Source: Bacteroidales bacterium (GTDB lineage: Bacteria > Bacteroidota > Bacteroidia > Bacteroidales > CG2-30-32-10). Taken from it: DNA of 63,357 nt. A model generated the notes under the pieces. It searched no databases, was not told the DNA's origin, and was given only the letters and a program-made list of their open reading frames with translations. This document shows positions 34,612 to 43,715 of this stretch, in pieces. Each line of letters opens with the position of its first letter. The stretch's first letter is position 1. A program made the translations under genes and the position numbers. Location: assembly GCA_035353855.1 (NCBI GenBank), contig DAOQAK010000017.1, forward strand, positions 1 through 63,357, in the 5' to 3' direction.

Positions 34612-35349
34612 TTATTTTAAATATTTTCTATCAAAAATATTATATTTCATTATGCACCATATCGCGCGAAACCCATCTTTCCAGTCTATTTTTTTGCCTT
34701 CTTCGTAGGTACGTCCATAATACGAAATCCCTACTTCGTAAATTCTGATTTTAGGAAAACTAGATATTTTTGCAGTTACTTCGGGCTCAAACCCGAAACG
34801 ATTTTCTTTAAAATTAATTAGTTTTAGATATTCTGCTTTAAATAATTTATAGCAGGTTTCCATATCTGTCAAATTCAGATTAGTAAACAAATTGGAAAGG
34901 AAAGTCAACATACGATTGCCGATAGTATGCCAAAAAAACAGCACACGATGAGGGTTTCCACCCATAAACCTTGAGCCAAAAACAACATCGGCAAAACCAT
35001 CAAGCACGGGTTTAATTAAAATATTATATTCATTTGGGTCATATTCAAGATCGGCGTCCTGTATTATAATGCAATCACCGGTAGCCACATCAATGCCCGT
35101 GTGAATAGCTGCACCTTTACCTTTATTTACTTCATGGGAAAAAAGTTTAATATTATATGAAGGGTGTTCGTTGATATATTTTTCAAGAACATCTTTTGTA
35201 TTGTCTTTTGAGCAATCGTTTACAATTATTATTTCTTTTATTATTCCCTGTAGTAACTCCACCTTTAAAACCAAATCAAGTATTTGATGAATTGTTTTCT
35301 CTTCATTATAAACAGGAATAATAATTGAAAGTTTATTGAATTTAAACAT
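34612..35349 (-). CDS. GT2 glycosyltransferase (DPM1/polyprenyl-phosphate glycosyltransferase-like)
   Basis: A 245-residue soluble GT-A enzyme. Seen: the nucleotide-binding opening SIIIPVYNEE (8-17), VNDCSKDNT (43-51), NKGKGAAIHTGI, and the metal-binding D98-A-D100 in IQDADLEYDP. After FGSRFMGG comes the DMETCYKLFK acceptor motif typical of DPM1-like enzymes. It should transfer a hexose from a nucleotide sugar to polyprenyl phosphate, supplying donors for GT-C enzymes nearby. The start at 35349 is chosen because the longer frame from 35379 begins inside a TATATTTG promoter element. No membrane helices. Confidence 0.88.
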   Translation of the reverse strand: MFKFNKLSIIIPVYNEEKTIHQILDLVLKVELLQGIIKEIIIVNDCSKDNTKDVLEKYINEHPSYNIKLFSHEVNKGKGAAIHTGIDVATGDCIIIQDADLEYDPNEYNILIKPVLDGFADVVFGSRFMGGNPHRVLFFWHTIGNRMLTFLSNLFTNLNLTDMETCYKLFKAEYLKLINFKENRFGFEPEVTAKISSFPKIRIYEVGISYYGRTYEEGKKIDWKDGFRAIWCIMKYNIFDRKYLK

Positions 35350-35376
35350 CAATATATCTATTAAAATTAACGAAAG

Positions 35377-35384
35377 CAAATATA
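35377..35384 (-). promoter_or_regulatory. -7 promoter element for the GT2 gene at 34612
   Basis: TATATTTG on the minus strand (35384-35377) predicts a start near 35370 and a 21-nt leader. It overlaps the first codons of the longest possible frame, which argues for the shorter protein. Confidence 0.5.
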
Positions 35385-35767
35385 TGTATTTTATGTAAAG
35401 AATAAATACTATTTAGCTAACGACTTAATATTGCATATTTTTTTTGATGCAAATAAAAAAGAATTACCATATATAAATTCAAACTAACCACATAACCTAA
35501 ATAACCTACCATTTATACAGGGCAAACGCATCTAAATTTTAGCTTCTACAACCATTGAAAACACTGAAATCATTTTTAAAAATTTAATCAAAAATTAAAA
35601 ATATTTGAATTATGTATTTTTATAAACAGTTGAACTTCATAGTATTTGTATTAATTTAGATGCGTTTGCCCTGACCATTTATAAAATACCTCTTTGATAT
35701 TTAAAATTTAATTACTTTATTTGTTATGAAAAGTAAATAATCAAATACAAACAAAAAGTTTATTAAC
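35385..35767. other. Intergenic stretch holding a MITE
   Basis: About 380 bp between the GT2 gene and the tail-fibre-like gene. The middle is the 156-bp element at 35518-35673 with its target duplication. The 35385-35507 part and the 94 bp between the element and the ATG at 35768 show no other recognisable feature, and no good TAnnTTTG element in front of the downstream gene. Confidence 0.6.
35508..35683. mobile_element. Miniature inverted-repeat transposable element (MITE), 156 bp, with 10-bp target duplication
   Basis: The element spans 35518-35673. Its ends are perfect 21-bp inverted repeats (35518-35538 and 35653-35673) that begin CAGGGCAAACGCATC. It is flanked by the 10-bp direct repeat ACCATTTATA at 35508-35517 and 35674-35683. 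The 114-bp interior is AT-rich without an ORF, so it must be moved by a transposase in trans. Ends starting CAGGG with a duplication of 8-10 bp suggest the ISAs1 family, which is inferred from memory. Both the repeats and the duplication are flawless, so insertion should be recent. Confidence 0.92.
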
Positions 35768-36934
35768 ATGAAAAATTTAATTTTAATTTCAGCAATTATG
35801 ATGTTTTTATTTGTTAATGTAAAAGCACAACAATTAGAAACAATTACAGGTGCTACTGGAGCGCCAACTAAAGGAACAATCACGGGAACTGGTACTACCG
35901 GTTATATTCCTAAGTTTTCAAGCGCCTATGTTATTGGCAACAGCAATATTTTTCAAAGTGGTTCTAATATTGGTATAGGAACTACCGGACCAACAGAAAA
36001 ACTTGAAGTTAGCGGTAAAATAAAAGGTACACAATTAGTATCTACAATTGCAACAGGTACTTCTCCATTTACCATAACATCAACAACAGTTAGTACAAAT
36101 CTTAATGCAGATTTGCTTGATGGTTATCATGCAAATAGTTTTCAAACAGCATTAACTAATCCTGTTACAGGAACAGGAACGGCAAATTACATTACTAAAT
36201 GGACAGGAACAAATACTGTTGGAGCATCTTCTTTAATTTTTGATAATGGGACCAATGTAGGGATAGGGACAACAAGCCCATTAAGTAAAGTCCAAATTGG
36301 AAACGGCATAACTAAAGTTTCTTTAGGTGATTGCTATGGGGAACCTATTGGTTGGGGTACAAGTTATATAGGATTTAACCTCTCTAAAACGATTGCAGGG
36401 ACATGGACTACTGAATCCGATGGAGGTTCGAATGGAGGAAGCTTGATATATGGAAATATTGGCGGAGGGATTTATTTTTCAAATATTCCTAACACAAATA
36501 CTAGTTCAAGTCAAACAGGTATAACTGATGCTACGATTAAAAATAATATTGTTATGTCTATTTCTAGTACTGGAGATGTTGCTATTGGTAGTGGATTACA
36601 AACTTATGTTAATGGAATTCAATATAAATTAGCTGTTAAGGGAGGCATTATATGTGAACAAGTAAAAGTAATAAATGATGTTCCTCATTCAGATTTTGTT
36701 TTTGATAGTAATTACAAATTGATGTCGTTAGATCAAATTGAAAAATATGTAAAAGTGAACAAACATTTGCCGGAAGTTCCTTCTGCTACAGAATTTAAGG
36801 AGAATGGTTATAATGTTGGAGAAATGGATAATTTACTTCTTAGAAAGGTCGAGGAGCTTACTCTTTACATTATTAATCTCCAAAAACAAAATGATGAGAT
36901 GAAATCAAGAATAAGTGATCTGGAAAATAAATAA
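35768..36934 (+). CDS. Tail-fibre-like secreted protein
   Basis: A 388-residue exported protein with a signal peptide (MKNLILISAIMMFLFVNVKA). Two copies of the motif GIGTTxPxxK with a short beta segment (NIGIGTTGPTEKLEVSGKI and NVGIGTTSPLSKVQIG), a GTGTxxYIxK repeat, and a LDGYHANSF element are typical of fibre proteins in this phylum. The C-terminal domain has HLPEVPSATEFKENGYNVGEMDNLLLRKVEELT and a closing coiled coil (KQNDEMKSRISDLENK), the arrangement of chaperone-like tail-fibre ends without the full S74 protease signature. Nine bases separate it from the glycoside hydrolase gene. There are no phage neighbours, so a surface adhesin is more likely. Confidence 0.75.
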   Translation: MKNLILISAIMMFLFVNVKAQQLETITGATGAPTKGTITGTGTTGYIPKFSSAYVIGNSNIFQSGSNIGIGTTGPTEKLEVSGKIKGTQLVSTIATGTSPFTITSTTVSTNLNADLLDGYHANSFQTALTNPVTGTGTANYITKWTGTNTVGASSLIFDNGTNVGIGTTSPLSKVQIGNGITKVSLGDCYGEPIGWGTSYIGFNLSKTIAGTWTTESDGGSNGGSLIYGNIGGGIYFSNIPNTNTSSSQTGITDATIKNNIVMSISSTGDVAIGSGLQTYVNGIQYKLAVKGGIICEQVKVINDVPHSDFVFDSNYKLMSLDQIEKYVKVNKHLPEVPSATEFKENGYNVGEMDNLLLRKVEELTLYIINLQKQNDEMKSRISDLENK

Positions 36935-36943
36935 CAAAAAAAC

Positions 36944-39900
36944 ATGGAACTACTTTATAAAAAAATATTGAAAGTACAGTTGTTGTTTGTTTTATTTGGT
37001 ATAAACTTTTCAACAACACTCGCACAGGTTACACCCTATCCTGTATCTCCTTATCTTATCAACACAAATTATGTAAATACAAATGCTGTTATAACACATC
37101 CTGAAGCTATTATAGCGCCGTCAAACTCTTCTTCAACGGTTGCCATTTCGGGTAGTTCAGTGGTACTGTTTAAATCAGGGACAGAAGTCGATTTAAACCC
37201 GGGTTTTTCAACCGAACTCAGTGGTAACGGAAATTTTATTGCCGAAATAGATAATGAGATTAATTTTATACTTATTGCCCCAGAACCTGCTACTGCAATC
37301 CTTAACGGAATGGTACATATAAATAAATGGGAAAAGTTTGAAATTGGATTTAAATTGCCCTCTGAATATACAAATGCCGTTGATAATTTTTTTACATATT
37401 ATAATGCTCAAACTAATTCAACATCTTCCGCTCCAAGTGGAACTTCTTTACTTAATCCCTATGCTGATGATTCTTTGAATGTGGAGATAAATCTTATTAG
37501 CCCCGATAACAGGCAAATAAAAAAATGGGGGTTTTTCATGAGAATGGCTGATTTTAATGTGAATACTTCTGCATCCGATAATGGACAGTATCAGCTAGGA
37601 ACTGATAATTCAAATATTTTATCCCCTTACAACTGGCGTTTTCGCTTTGCACCCGATTATGAAGGCGCATGGACATTTAGCGTTAAAATAAGCGCACCTT
37701 ATCTTAATTCAACTTTTCCAACTTATATATTTAACAATTTTTCATTTTATTGCGATCCGCCTTTGGCTACTAATCATGGCTTTCTTAAAAAGAGTGCGGC
37801 CAATCCAACTGGAAGTTTGCAATTCGATGATGGAACCCCGTTTTTTGGCATAGGCGAAAATCTTGCCGATATCATGCATGCCAATACCTCTACCTCTTTT
37901 TATAATACATCAGAATCTCATTGGTATGAATTTTTAAAAAGAGATTACGACAATTATAGTGCTGCTTTTGATGAGATGTATTCCGCCGGAGCTAATTATA
38001 CACGTATACTTATGCTTAAATCGAATTTTGCAGTTGAATGGCAAAATTTAGGAGTATACGACAAATATGATACATACAATAGGTCTTGTAGTCCTTGCGA
38101 TAATGATCAATCTCCAGGTCCACATCCTGACCCAAATCCATATATTACAGATATGAGTCATGGAAACAGGCAGTATAATCTATGGGCATTAGATAATCTC
38201 ATTGATAAAGCACACAATGAGGGAATATATATTGAATTGCAAACCGACCCGGGTCCCCCTATGGTCGTTTACCAGGATTGGATGTGGGGCGATAATGCTT
38301 ATGCTTATTATACCTATGATAAAAACAATAACTTTAGAACAGATATTATAAAATATTTTTCTGATAATACTTTACGTTATTATTGGAAACGCAGGTACAA
38401 ATACATAATGTCGCGATATGGATATTCCGTAAATATTGCTGCTCTTGAAACTTTTGGTGAGGTTGACCAGATACTAGGTTATAACAATAATTCTATTACC
38501 CAATCATCTGGCGATTGTTGCGGAAATATCCAGACCTGGACTGAAATCCCTACATTAAAAACTTGGATAACTGACTGGCACAATGACATTCTAGGTTATA
38601 TAAAAAATACAGTGATGTATAATGCCAATAAACATCTTACTATGGCAGGTTTTACCGATAATGCGACATACATACATGATAATATAACTTCATTAGGCGA
38701 ACAGCAAAATTATTATCAACTATTTTCTAATTCTTTTATTGATATAGTTGATATACATCATTACGTCAATAGTAAAGATATGTTCAGTAATTCGTTCAAT
38801 CTTTCAACAGGTTTTGTTCACAGTCCATCAATTACAACAGGTTTAAATATAATTGATAAACCTTTTCATTTCGGTGAGTTTACAACATTCGGAAATATAG
38901 ACCTTGGTGGCACTTATAATTATTTCAACAATTATGATGTGTCTTTTCACAACGAACTTTGGGCTACTACTTTTATGGGCAACTATACTACAGGTCTAAC
39001 CTGGGGATGGAACACTGTGCATTGGTGGCCAGATTCGAATCCGTTAACATTAAAATATACAAAACCAAATGAAACCGTAGAAACTATTTCCCTAAATAAT
39101 GGATTAGGGCAAACTAATATTGTTCCACATCCCGAAGGATTTAACATTTCATTTACAAATAAAAAAATATACCATAATTTTAAACCATTAAGTAATTATA
39201 TACAAAATACAGGAATAAATTTCAGTCTTGATTATACACCAAAATATTTTTATGATGAAAGTCAAAATATAGAATGTTATTATCTTGTAAGTCCTGATAA
39301 AACTACTGCTTATGGATGGGTTCATAATTTAAACCATTATTGGTATAATAATTATTATTATTATTTTGTAAACGATGGTAACGATTCACATTACTTAAAT
39401 TTAAGTGGTGGAGATTTGCCAAGTGCAAACCTAACAGTAGAATTACCAGGTTTTACAATGAGTCCTCTTGGAAATCCTTATTGTTATTATGTAAGTTTTT
39501 TTCCTACACGCATGGGCACATCGTCAAATTTACCTGATAACGGATACTTATCTTGTGACCATATTCCCACAATTGATATGGGACCTTTAGTTAGTGGGTA
39601 TTTTGGCAATGATACAACAAACGCTGATTTTGCCTTTAAAATATCTAAAGTTGCTTGCGATATTAGAAACAATAATGCTATTAGTAATAATGTATATAAT
39701 ATCAACAATACATTTTTTACAAAAAATATAATAAATGAAAGTAGCAATAATAGTTTTATTGTAAATATTTTTCCCAATCCTACTAATGGAATAGCATCAA
39801 TTTCACCTTCAGATAAAAGTAAGATATTCTCAATAGAAGTTACTAATGTCCTTGGACAAATTATATATTCTGTTAATGATTTAAATGACAAAATTCAAAT

Positions 39901-39991
39901 TGATTTAACAAACCAATCAAAAGGTGTTTATTTAGTTAAAATCATAATTGATAGTAAAATTGAGAAAATTGAAAAATTAATTTATCAGTAA
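36944..39991 (+). CDS. Secreted glycoside hydrolase-like protein (DUF5060 plus TIM-barrel) with T9SS sorting domain
   Basis: A 1015-residue T9SS cargo. Order: signal peptide (about 1-28, ending TLAQ); a short DLNPGFSTELSG 'coathanger'-type segment; a DUF5060 domain (about 120-285, EKFEIGFKLPSEY, WRFRFAPDYEGAWTF); and a TIM-barrel region beginning FDDGTPFFGIGENL. In the barrel, E506 (ETFGEVDQ) and E645 (FHFGEFTTFG) sit in the places of the acid/base and nucleophile of clan A hydrolases, an inference from spacing. The C-terminal type A sorting domain is IFPNPTNG...GVYLVKI. The target polysaccharide is unknown. It shares a transcript with the fibre-like protein and is closed by the hairpin at 40037. 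Confidence 0.82.
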   Translation: MELLYKKILKVQLLFVLFGINFSTTLAQVTPYPVSPYLINTNYVNTNAVITHPEAIIAPSNSSSTVAISGSSVVLFKSGTEVDLNPGFSTELSGNGNFIAEIDNEINFILIAPEPATAILNGMVHINKWEKFEIGFKLPSEYTNAVDNFFTYYNAQTNSTSSAPSGTSLLNPYADDSLNVEINLISPDNRQIKKWGFFMRMADFNVNTSASDNGQYQLGTDNSNILSPYNWRFRFAPDYEGAWTFSVKISAPYLNSTFPTYIFNNFSFYCDPPLATNHGFLKKSAANPTGSLQFDDGTPFFGIGENLADIMHANTSTSFYNTSESHWYEFLKRDYDNYSAAFDEMYSAGANYTRILMLKSNFAVEWQNLGVYDKYDTYNRSCSPCDNDQSPGPHPDPNPYITDMSHGNRQYNLWALDNLIDKAHNEGIYIELQTDPGPPMVVYQDWMWGDNAYAYYTYDKNNNFRTDIIKYFSDNTLRYYWKRRYKYIMSRYGYSVNIAALETFGEVDQILGYNNNSITQSSGDCCGNIQTWTEIPTLKTWITDWHNDILGYIKNTVMYNANKHLTMAGFTDNATYIHDNITSLGEQQNYYQLFSNSFIDIVDIHHYVNSKDMFSNSFNLSTGFVHSPSITTGLNIIDKPFHFGEFTTFGNIDLGGTYNYFNNYDVSFHNELWATTFMGNYTTGLTWGWNTVHWWPDSNPLTLKYTKPNETVETISLNNGLGQTNIVPHPEGFNISFTNKKIYHNFKPLSNYIQNTGINFSLDYTPKYFYDESQNIECYYLVSPDKTTAYGWVHNLNHYWYNNYYYYFVNDGNDSHYLNLSGGDLPSANLTVELPGFTMSPLGNPYCYYVSFFPTRMGTSSNLPDNGYLSCDHIPTIDMGPLVSGYFGNDTTNADFAFKISKVACDIRNNNAISNNVYNINNTFFTKNIINESSNNSFIVNIFPNPTNGIASISPSDKSKIFSIEVTNVLGQIIYSVNDLNDKIQIDLTNQSKGVYLVKIIIDSKIEKIEKLIYQ

Positions 39992-40036
39992 TTTGTCTTA
40001 AATAAACATAAATTCTTAATCTAAATTATTTCGCTT

Positions 40037-40069
40037 GAACGCATCAATCCATAATTAATTGATGCGTTC
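40037..40069 (+). terminator. Hairpin terminator after the glycoside hydrolase gene
   Basis: A perfect 12-bp stem, GAACGCATCAAT (40037-40048) and its complement (40058-40069), with a 9-nt loop and followed by CTTTTA. Confidence 0.7.
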
Positions 40070-40117
40070 CTTTTATGCAATTAATATTACAAAATTTTTC
40101 TATTTCTATAAAAAAGA

Positions 40118-40125
40118 TAACTTTG
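40118..40125 (+). promoter_or_regulatory. -7 promoter element for the GT-C gene at 40176
   Basis: TAACTTTG fits TAnnTTTG. Predicted start near 40132, leader about 44 nt. No clear -33 half. Confidence 0.5.
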
Positions 40126-40175
40126 CTTTTCTTATTTACAATCATTGCAATTATAAACTATCAAAGTAATATCAT

Positions 40176-41942
40176 ATGAAACTTAATAAAAATAATTTCT
40201 CTCAAATAATAATAATTTTCCTAATAAGTTTAGTTGTTAGACTTATTTTACTCCCTTTTGCTCAAACAGTGGATGCAGATGCAGTAAGCAGAGTATATAT
40301 AGCTTATGATTGGCTTAAAAACCCCCATCTTATTACTTCAGGAATATGGGCACCACTTCATCATTATATTAATGCGTTTGCAATTTTTATAACTTCAAGC
40401 CTGGTATACGGACCTATTGTTTTTCATATACTTTTTGCTTCATTTACCGTTTTTCCTATTTATTACTTTACAAAAAGAGAGTTTAATGAAAAAGGAGCAT
40501 TATATGTAGCACTAATATATTCATTATCGCCAATCGTTTTCAGAAATAGTTATCATACTTTAGCTGAAGTTCCTTATGGTTTCTTCCTTGCCACAAGTTT
40601 AAATTTTTTATCCTTATCCATCAGAAGTGATAAAAAAATAAAATATTCGATTTTGGCAGGTCTATTTATAACCGTTACCGGAGGTTTGCGATACGAAGCA
40701 TGGGTTATTACAGGATTATTTACAATTATTCTTTTAATATACAAACAGTGGAAAGCAATACTATTTTTCTTGCCTGTTGCATTGATATTCCCTGTTTTTT
40801 GGATGATAGGAAATTATATTGAATATAAAGATTTTTTATATGGAATTAATGGAGCTTATAATTGGAATATTGTAAAATCAGGTGTTAATAATAATATTGA
40901 CGTGATCAATGCCGCAGAAAGAGTAATATTTTTTATAGTATCAGTTTTTTTATCATCATCTCCAATAATTGCTTTCATTACTTTAGGAATAGTAATTAAT
41001 AGAATTTATAATAATCGTTTTAAAAAAGATTATTTTATATGGGCTATTTTATTTATTGGAATGATGTGCTCATTTACAATAAAAGCTATTGATGGCACCT
41101 TACTGATGCAACATCGCTTTACAATAACTTTATTAATTTTTTATTTACCTTATTTTTCTTTATTATTTGATAGTGATAAAAATTATAAACTAAAAAAATA
41201 TTTTACAATATTAACGATCGTTTCATTGATTCCCTTATCATTTTATTGGCATCAGCTTCCTGTTTATAAAGCTGTAAAAATTTCAAACACTTTTAAATCG
41301 GCGGTTTTCAATATTTTTACATTTACGGGTGAACAAACCGAAGCTGTTCCTTATATAGAAGACAAACAAACAAAGGAAATATTAGAAATTATAACCCAAA
41401 ATAAAAACAAGCAGAATTGTTCATTATTCCTAGATTTCATAGGATGGGATAATACATATTATATAGCATTAAACTCAAATATTTCTCCTGAAAACATTTA
41501 CATTATTGATGGTGCTTCTTCTTCATCTTATCCCGATTTTCAACAAGTAAAAAATAAAATTAATAATTCATCTGAAGGATATTTTCTTATAAAATATTTC
41601 TCAAAATTTTCTGAATGTTTTAAGTTTAACGGAAAATTAGTATCAATGGATACCATTCAAAAGAAATTTTTCTTTGAAAAGCTTTTTTGCAAATCCAACA
41701 TTACCCTTTTTAAATATTCAATTATAAGTGATGAACAAGCAAAAGAATATATTACTTCAAACCCAAATCCCGTATCAATCTACTCACCTATAAAAGATGT
41801 TGATTATTATATTTCACAAATAAAATCTGACCCAACATGGTACGAAGATGTTAAACGTAAAGCAAAAGAAAGAAATATTTCTCTTGATGAAATGCTTAAA
41901 TTAGATGCAAAATATATGGTAGGTCATCAAAATGAAAAATGA
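40176..41942 (+). CDS. Polytopic GT-C glycosyltransferase-like protein (GT39/ArnT-like)
   Basis: A 588-residue inner-membrane protein with about 12 helices and a soluble C-terminal part of about 190 residues. The first loop carries DADAVSR, the acidic motif expected where a GT-C enzyme meets its polyprenyl-phosphate sugar. The pair LRYEAW after the fifth helix and the amphipathic helix in PYGFFLATSLNFLSL fit the PMT/ArnT layout. The tail (TKEILEIITQNKNKQ..., DSIYSPIKDVDYYISQIKSDPTWYEDVKRKAKERN) is charged and partly helical. Donor and acceptor unknown. Own promoter; it precedes a second GT-C gene by 49 bp on the same strand. Confidence 0.75.
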   Translation: MKLNKNNFSQIIIIFLISLVVRLILLPFAQTVDADAVSRVYIAYDWLKNPHLITSGIWAPLHHYINAFAIFITSSLVYGPIVFHILFASFTVFPIYYFTKREFNEKGALYVALIYSLSPIVFRNSYHTLAEVPYGFFLATSLNFLSLSIRSDKKIKYSILAGLFITVTGGLRYEAWVITGLFTIILLIYKQWKAILFFLPVALIFPVFWMIGNYIEYKDFLYGINGAYNWNIVKSGVNNNIDVINAAERVIFFIVSVFLSSSPIIAFITLGIVINRIYNNRFKKDYFIWAILFIGMMCSFTIKAIDGTLLMQHRFTITLLIFYLPYFSLLFDSDKNYKLKKYFTILTIVSLIPLSFYWHQLPVYKAVKISNTFKSAVFNIFTFTGEQTEAVPYIEDKQTKEILEIITQNKNKQNCSLFLDFIGWDNTYYIALNSNISPENIYIIDGASSSSYPDFQQVKNKINNSSEGYFLIKYFSKFSECFKFNGKLVSMDTIQKKFFFEKLFCKSNITLFKYSIISDEQAKEYITSNPNPVSIYSPIKDVDYYISQIKSDPTWYEDVKRKAKERNISLDEMLKLDAKYMVGHQNEK

Positions 41943-41991
41943 TATTACTTTTTAAAATTTATAGTCAAATAATATAAACTGATTTCAAGTT

Positions 41992-43605
41992 ATGGCTTTA
42001 ATAAGGACAAAAAAATGGATTCAAGAAAATTATATTTTTTTTCTTATAATCATTTGTTTATTTTTTGTTTATGATTACAACTATATTATTTCTAAAGGCC
42101 CACGATCTATCCATCAATGGAGACAAGCCGATTGTTTATCAATAACTCAAAATTATTATGCCGAAGGCATGCATTTTTTTTCACCATCCATACATTGGAC
42201 GGGGACGGAAGGGGATGGGAAGACAGTAAGTGAATTTCCTATTCTGTATTATTTTGTTGCTTTTTTATGGAAGATTTTTGGCAAACATGAATATATTTTC
42301 AGGATGATAAATTTATTCATTGCTTTTATGGGATTATTTTATTTATTCAAATTAGCTAAGGCTATTCTTAAAAATACCTTTTGGGCAACAATTATCGTTT
42401 TACTTCTTTTTTCCTCACCTATTTTTGTTTATTATGCAAATAACTTTATTATAAATGTTCCTGCATTTTCATTAGTAATACCTGGTTGGTACTTTTTTTA
42501 TAAATTTTACAAGGAAAGTAAAAACAAATACTTATACATTTCTTTTTTATTTTTCTTTATTGCCGGCTTATTAAAAATTTCCACTACAATAAGTTTTATT
42601 TCCATATTAATTGTTTTCTCAATAGAATTTTTCAGATTGGGCAAATTTAAAAAAGACAAAAAAATATTTGATAAGCCCTATATTCAAATTATTCCTTTTT
42701 TATTGGTAATAGGCTTTCTTTTGTTGTGGTATTCCTATGCAAGCCATTATAATAAACTTCATCATTCCGGTATTTTTTTACAGGGGATTCTTCCAATATG
42801 GGGAGTAGAAGGTGCTAAAATAAAACCCATTTTCGTAAGCTTATATAATGAGCTCCTACCGCAATTTCATAATAAATTTATTCTTCATTTGATATTTTTA
42901 TTTTTTATTGCTTTATTGATTTCATTTAAAAATGTTAATAAGTTTCTATTATTAATTACAATATGCACCTTTGTTGCAGTTATAAGTTATATTATTTTAT
43001 TTTTCCAAGTATTTGATGTTCATGACTACTATTTAATAGATTTATTAATATTTCCTATAGCCGTTCTTATAACGTTTATTTCATTTATAAAAGATAATTA
43101 TTTATATTTATTAAACTCGAAAAAGATAAAAGTTATATCATTAGTTGTCATAGGATGCAGCATATATTATTGTGCAATTAATAACAGGATTAAATATAAA
43201 CCCAACGATAACTTTGTTAAAACATCTTTTATAGTTGACAAGCAACAACAGGATTTTTATAATTGGGTTGCCTTTAATTATAAAAATACTTTTCAAGCAT
43301 TAGAAACCATAACGCCTTACCTTCGTTCGTTAGGCATTCAACGAACAGACAAAGTAATAAGCATTCCCGATGAAAGTATTAATATTTCTCTTTATTTAAT
43401 GGATCAAAAAGGTATAACTGACTATTCTAATCTTGTTTCAAGTAAAGAAAAAGTTCAAAAAATAATTAATAGCGGGATAAAGTATTTAATAATAAATGAT
43501 ACAAATATTTTACAAACCCGAACATATTTATCTACCTATACAAAAAACGAAGTTGGTAAATATAAAAATATTTATATCTATGATTTAAACGAATTCAACA
43601 AATAA
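41992..43605 (+). CDS. Polytopic GT-C glycosyltransferase-like protein (PMT-2-like)
   Basis: A 537-residue inner-membrane protein with about 11-12 helices. The first periplasmic loop holds HQWRQADCLSITQNYY, very close to the HQWRQADTA... signature of the PMT-2 (GT39-related) family that uses polyprenyl-phosphate sugars. The C-terminal 150 residues are soluble, with RSLGIQRTDKVISIPDESINISLYLMDQKGITDY, also typical of that family. It should glycosylate a lipid, glycan or protein on the periplasmic face. Probably co-transcribed with the preceding GT-C gene. A weak hairpin lies downstream at 43678. Confidence 0.8.
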   Translation: MALIRTKKWIQENYIFFLIIICLFFVYDYNYIISKGPRSIHQWRQADCLSITQNYYAEGMHFFSPSIHWTGTEGDGKTVSEFPILYYFVAFLWKIFGKHEYIFRMINLFIAFMGLFYLFKLAKAILKNTFWATIIVLLLFSSPIFVYYANNFIINVPAFSLVIPGWYFFYKFYKESKNKYLYISFLFFFIAGLLKISTTISFISILIVFSIEFFRLGKFKKDKKIFDKPYIQIIPFLLVIGFLLLWYSYASHYNKLHHSGIFLQGILPIWGVEGAKIKPIFVSLYNELLPQFHNKFILHLIFLFFIALLISFKNVNKFLLLITICTFVAVISYIILFFQVFDVHDYYLIDLLIFPIAVLITFISFIKDNYLYLLNSKKIKVISLVVIGCSIYYCAINNRIKYKPNDNFVKTSFIVDKQQQDFYNWVAFNYKNTFQALETITPYLRSLGIQRTDKVISIPDESINISLYLMDQKGITDYSNLVSSKEKVQKIINSGIKYLIINDTNILQTRTYLSTYTKNEVGKYKNIYIYDLNEFNK

Positions 43606-43677
43606 ATACAGTTACTCTTCATTTACACAAAATTTTTCACACTTCCCTTTTTAGCAACGCCTATTTACAATTTTATA

Positions 43678-43704
43678 GTGGTATTTAAAAAAATATTTTA
43701 CCAC
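43678..43704. terminator. Weak hairpin between convergent genes
   Basis: GTGGTA (43678-43683) and TACCAC (43699-43704) flank an AT-rich loop. It lies between the GT-C gene at 41992 and the convergent lipoprotein gene. The stem is short, so the call is tentative. Confidence 0.35.
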
Positions 43705-43715
43705 ATTCCCAATTG

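Noticed and set aside
35768..36934. Prophage tail fibre
   Set aside because: No other phage gene lies nearby, the protein has a secretion signal, and such fibre-like proteins are common in Bacteroidota genomes.
40037..40069. Inverted repeat as a second MITE end
   Set aside because: It contains ACGCATC like the MITE ends, but it is a 12-bp stem with a 9-nt loop right after a stop codon and has no target duplication. A terminator explains it.
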